Of a stretch of 45,518 bases of DNA, positions 43,774 through 45,518 are shown piece after piece; within the stretch, counting starts at the first letter, position 1, and every line of letters starts with the position of its first letter. The translations under genes and the position numbers were made by a program. Location of the stretch: assembly GCA_900540235.1 (NCBI GenBank), contig UQEY01000014.1, forward strand, positions 1 to 45,518. Direction: 5' to 3'. The notes under the pieces were generated by a model. The model saw nothing but the letters and a program-made list of their open reading frames with translations, had not been told where the DNA came from and ran no database searches. The stretch is from an uncultured Eubacteriales bacterium. GTDB lineage: Bacteria; Bacillota; Clostridia; Oscillospirales; Acutalibacteraceae.

Positions 43774-43802
43774 TTGGCGAAAGTTTGGCTAATCGGTATA
43801 CT
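43774..43802 (+). promoter_or_regulatory. Possible promoter of the CHAP gene
   Basis: TTGGCG (43774-43779), 17 nt, TATACT (43797-43802). An alternative is a weaker promoter with -10 TAAAAT near 43866, which would place the WalR-like boxes upstream of it. Confidence 0.4.
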
Positions 43803-43803
43803 T

Positions 43804-43820
43804 ATTACAAAATAGTTACA
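43804..43820 (+). promoter_or_regulatory. WalR-like direct-repeat box
   Basis: ATTACA-AAATA-GTTACA is the reverse complement of the WalR consensus TGT(A/T)A(A/T/C)-N5-TGT(A/T)A(A/T/C). WalR controls peptidoglycan hydrolases in Firmicutes, and the downstream gene encodes one. Confidence 0.45.
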
Positions 43821-43901
43821 AAATACTTGTTACTTTTTGCTATAGATTACAAATTGTAAATAAGCTAAAATGTTTGCGTCGCTTGAAAAGGAGGCGTTAT
43901 T

Positions 43902-44567
43902 TTGGCAAAGATACTGAAAAAAGGATTAGTTATGGTTATTATAACAGCGATTATTTTAACCCTTACCCCTTGCACAGCACTTGCAAAAGATTTTGAACCG
44001 AGGCTTACAAGCCCTAACGGTGAACCTTACTATACACGAAAGCTCAATGTTTACTCTCAGCAGGGTTACGGTATGCCTAACTGCGTTGCATACGCTTACG
44101 GCAGGCTCTATGAGCTTAACGGCGAAGCACCGAAACTTAACCGTGGCGATGCGGGTCAATGGTGGTCTATAAACAAAAGAAACGGCTATTACGAATATGG
44201 CGATGTTGCCGAGCGTGGCGCAGTTGCCTGCTGGTCAAACCATGTTGCAATAGTTGAAGAAATAAATAATGACGGCAGTATTACTGTGTCGGAGTCGCAC
44301 TGGGGCGGCAAATATTTTAATACAAAAACTTATTACAATATGTCACGCCACTACGGTCAAAAGTTTTATGGCTATATTTACGCTTATACCCCGTCAAATG
44401 ACGAGGAAGAAGCGCAGGAAACAACGCAAACGCAAACTCAGGAAAAAAGCTATAATATGGAAGAATCGCACTTTGAACTTCAGGAAAAAACAGCATTTTC
44501 TTCCCTTGAGTTTAAAATGAGCAATAACAATATTATGAACCCGCAAAACAGCTTTATTTTGAATTGA
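43902..44567 (+). CDS. Secreted CHAP-domain peptidoglycan hydrolase
   Basis: A 221-residue secreted protein: signal peptide at about 1-28 (ALAKD), CHAP domain about 30-165, and an acidic Gln/Thr-rich tail. The catalytic Cys61 in MPNCVAYAYGR and His114 in SNHVAIVEE are visible, and WSINKRNGYY and ESHWGG fit CHAP proteins. It should cut peptide cross-links in peptidoglycan during growth or division. The start is TTG at 43902 with AAGGAGG 9 nt before it. No wall-binding repeat is present. It shares the CHAP fold with the phage endolysin at 24-887 but little sequence. Confidence 0.9.
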   Translation: MAKILKKGLVMVIITAIILTLTPCTALAKDFEPRLTSPNGEPYYTRKLNVYSQQGYGMPNCVAYAYGRLYELNGEAPKLNRGDAGQWWSINKRNGYYEYGDVAERGAVACWSNHVAIVEEINNDGSITVSESHWGGKYFNTKTYYNMSRHYGQKFYGYIYAYTPSNDEEEAQETTQTQTQEKSYNMEESHFELQEKTAFSSLEFKMSNNNIMNPQNSFILN

Positions 44568-44582
44568 TAATTATATTATTAA

Positions 44583-44614
44583 AAAGGATGTCTAAAACGG
44601 CATCCTTTATTTTT
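44583..44614 (+). terminator. Terminator of the CHAP gene
   Basis: AAAGGATG (44583-44590) and CATCCTTT (44601-44608) form an 8-bp stem with a 10-nt loop and a T-rich tail. Confidence 0.75.
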
Positions 44615-44629
44615 ATGCGCTTTTGTGTG

Positions 44630-44658
44630 TTGAATGTGCTTTTATAATATGATATAAT
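44630..44658 (+). promoter_or_regulatory. Promoter of the LRR protein gene
   Basis: TTGAAT (44630-44635), 17 nt, TATAAT (44653-44658). Confidence 0.7.
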
Positions 44659-44696
44659 TGCAGTATCAAAAAATTATATTTTAAAGGAGAAATTCA

Positions 44697-45518
44697 ATGA
44701 AAAAAGTAATTAGTTTATTAATGTCCTTCGTTATGCTTCTTAGCATAACAGCAGGGCTTAATTTAACAGCAAATGCCGATGATAAGAATTCCACATTAAC
44801 CTATGGTAATTATGAGTATAGTATTAATGATGATAATACTGTAACAATCACAGGTTATTACGGCTCGGCAACAGAACTTGATATCCTGTCAACTATCAAT
44901 GGCAAAAAGGTAACAAGTATTGGTAGTGGTGCATTTTCTGATTGCACGAGTTTAACAAGCATAACAATACCAAACAGCGTAACAAGTATTGGTGAATCTG
45001 CATTTTATGATTGCACAAGCTTAGCAAGCATAACAATACCGGACAGTGTAACAAGTATTGGTGAATGGGCATTTTCTTCTTGCGCAAGCTTAACAAGCAT
45101 AACAATACCAAATAGCGTAACAAGTATTGGTGATTATGCATTTTCTTATTGCAAAAGCTTAACAAGCGTAACAATACCAAATAGTGTAACAAGTATTGGC
45201 AATTGTGCATTTTATGATTGCACAAGTTTAACAATCATTAATGTTGAAGAAAGCAATTCTAATTATTCTTCCCAAGACGGTGTATTGTTTAATAAAGATA
45301 AAACCGAACTTATACAATATCCTATTGGAAATACAAGAACATCATATATTATACCAAGCAGCGTAACAAGTATTGGTGAATATGCATTTTCTCATTGTAC
45401 AAGTTTAACAAGCGTAACAATACCGAACAGCGTAACAAGCATTGGTAGTGGTGCATTTTCTGATTGCACAAGTTTAACAAGCGTAACAATACCAAACAGC
45501 GTAACAAGTATTGGCGAT
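44697..45518 (+). CDS. BspA-like leucine-rich-repeat surface protein, truncated by the window end
   Basis: The open frame runs to the last base, so at least 274 residues are seen and the C-terminus is missing. A signal peptide (about 1-30, ending NADD) is followed by a beta strand-rich segment and then LRR_5 repeats of 23 residues (SVTSIGEWAFSSCASLTSIT type), five in a row, a non-repeat insert (about 185-220) and two further repeats. AAAGGAG lies 7 nt before the ATG. Such proteins in gut Firmicutes are surface or secreted adhesins. The anchor, if any, is outside the window. Confidence 0.85.
   Translation, partial: MKKVISLLMSFVMLLSITAGLNLTANADDKNSTLTYGNYEYSINDDNTVTITGYYGSATELDILSTINGKKVTSIGSGAFSDCTSLTSITIPNSVTSIGESAFYDCTSLASITIPDSVTSIGEWAFSSCASLTSITIPNSVTSIGDYAFSYCKSLTSVTIPNSVTSIGNCAFYDCTSLTIINVEESNSNYSSQDGVLFNKDKTELIQYPIGNTRTSYIIPSSVTSIGEYAFSHCTSLTSVTIPNSVTSIGSGAFSDCTSLTSVTIPNSVTSIGD
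44910..45518 (+). repeat. 69-bp coding repeats of the LRR protein
   Basis: GTAACAAG(T/C)ATTGG starts occur at 44910, 44979, 45048, 45117 and 45186, then at 45363, 45432 and 45501, each 69 bp apart within a block. The DNA is very similar between units, which points to recent duplication or gene conversion and could allow copy-number change. Confidence 0.85.

Noticed and set aside
44896..45234. A repetitive minus-strand ORF of 112 residues
   Set aside because: It is the antisense of the 69-bp LRR repeats and simply inherits their periodicity.
44910..45235. Regularly spaced repeats as a CRISPR array
   Set aside because: The units are contiguous, translate in frame as LRR repeats and have no variable spacers.

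Overview
The window looks like chromosome from a low-GC, Gram-positive, spore-forming anaerobe, most likely a gut Clostridia member of the Ruminococcaceae/Oscillospiraceae type. The reasons are the AT-rich intergenic DNA with TTGACA/TATAAT promoters, a spoIIE gene, a reverse rubrerythrin behind a PerR-like regulator, plant-glycan glycosidases (GH36, GH51), Thr-rich secreted proteins and a BspA-type leucine-rich-repeat protein. The species assignment is inference; no rRNA gene is present.

Layout. 1-1187: right end of a prophage or phage remnant (holin-endolysin fusion, SH3-like protein, terminator), abutting a tRNA-Pro gene at 1356-1433. 1547-4746: an Rrf2/IscR-like regulator and a two-gene sugar operon (oxidoreductase, GH36 alpha-galactosidase), all on the minus strand. 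4858-7677: pantothenate uptake and activation (ECF S-component, CoaX) plus a DUF1015 protein. 7712-9058: a membrane-embedded M28 peptidase. 9089-17533: the classic rimP-nusA-rnpM-ylxQ-infB-rbfA-nrnA-truB-ribF translation/transcription operon, ending in a HAD phosphatase. 17554-18624: a secreted Fn3-like protein. 18719-21984: RlmB-type methyltransferase and a degenerate P-type ATPase-like membrane protein. 22194-24211: LytTR response regulator and GHKL sensor kinase. 24326-26380: SpoIIE. 26427-27812 (minus): a second secreted Fn3-like protein. 27969-33167 (minus): gltX-glnS-typA. 33349-34525: acyltransferase and a 58-residue DUF4250 protein. 34655-35990: PerR-like regulator and reverse rubrerythrin with a rearranged 3' flank. 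36072-36404: a miniature amidohydrolase-like protein. 36500-39921 (minus): membrane-anchored GH51 arabinofuranosidase and a D-2-hydroxyacid dehydrogenase. 39967-43556: asnB, a nitroreductase and a membrane-anchored GDPD. 43902-44567: secreted CHAP hydrolase. 44697-end: a truncated LRR surface protein.

The most unusual items are: the 806-residue P-type ATPase homologue whose phosphorylation motif is gone; a dispersed GGCGAAC/GTTCGCC palindrome family with two near-full copies of about 88 bp and two half-copies; a 75-bp duplication of the rubrerythrin 3' end around a palindrome-bearing insert; a 110-residue protein that looks like an amidohydrolase with its catalytic barrel removed; a holin-endolysin fusion with a possible nested start; and an M28 peptidase with four membrane segments inserted in its domain. 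No CRISPR array, transposase gene, integrase gene or recognised riboswitch was seen.
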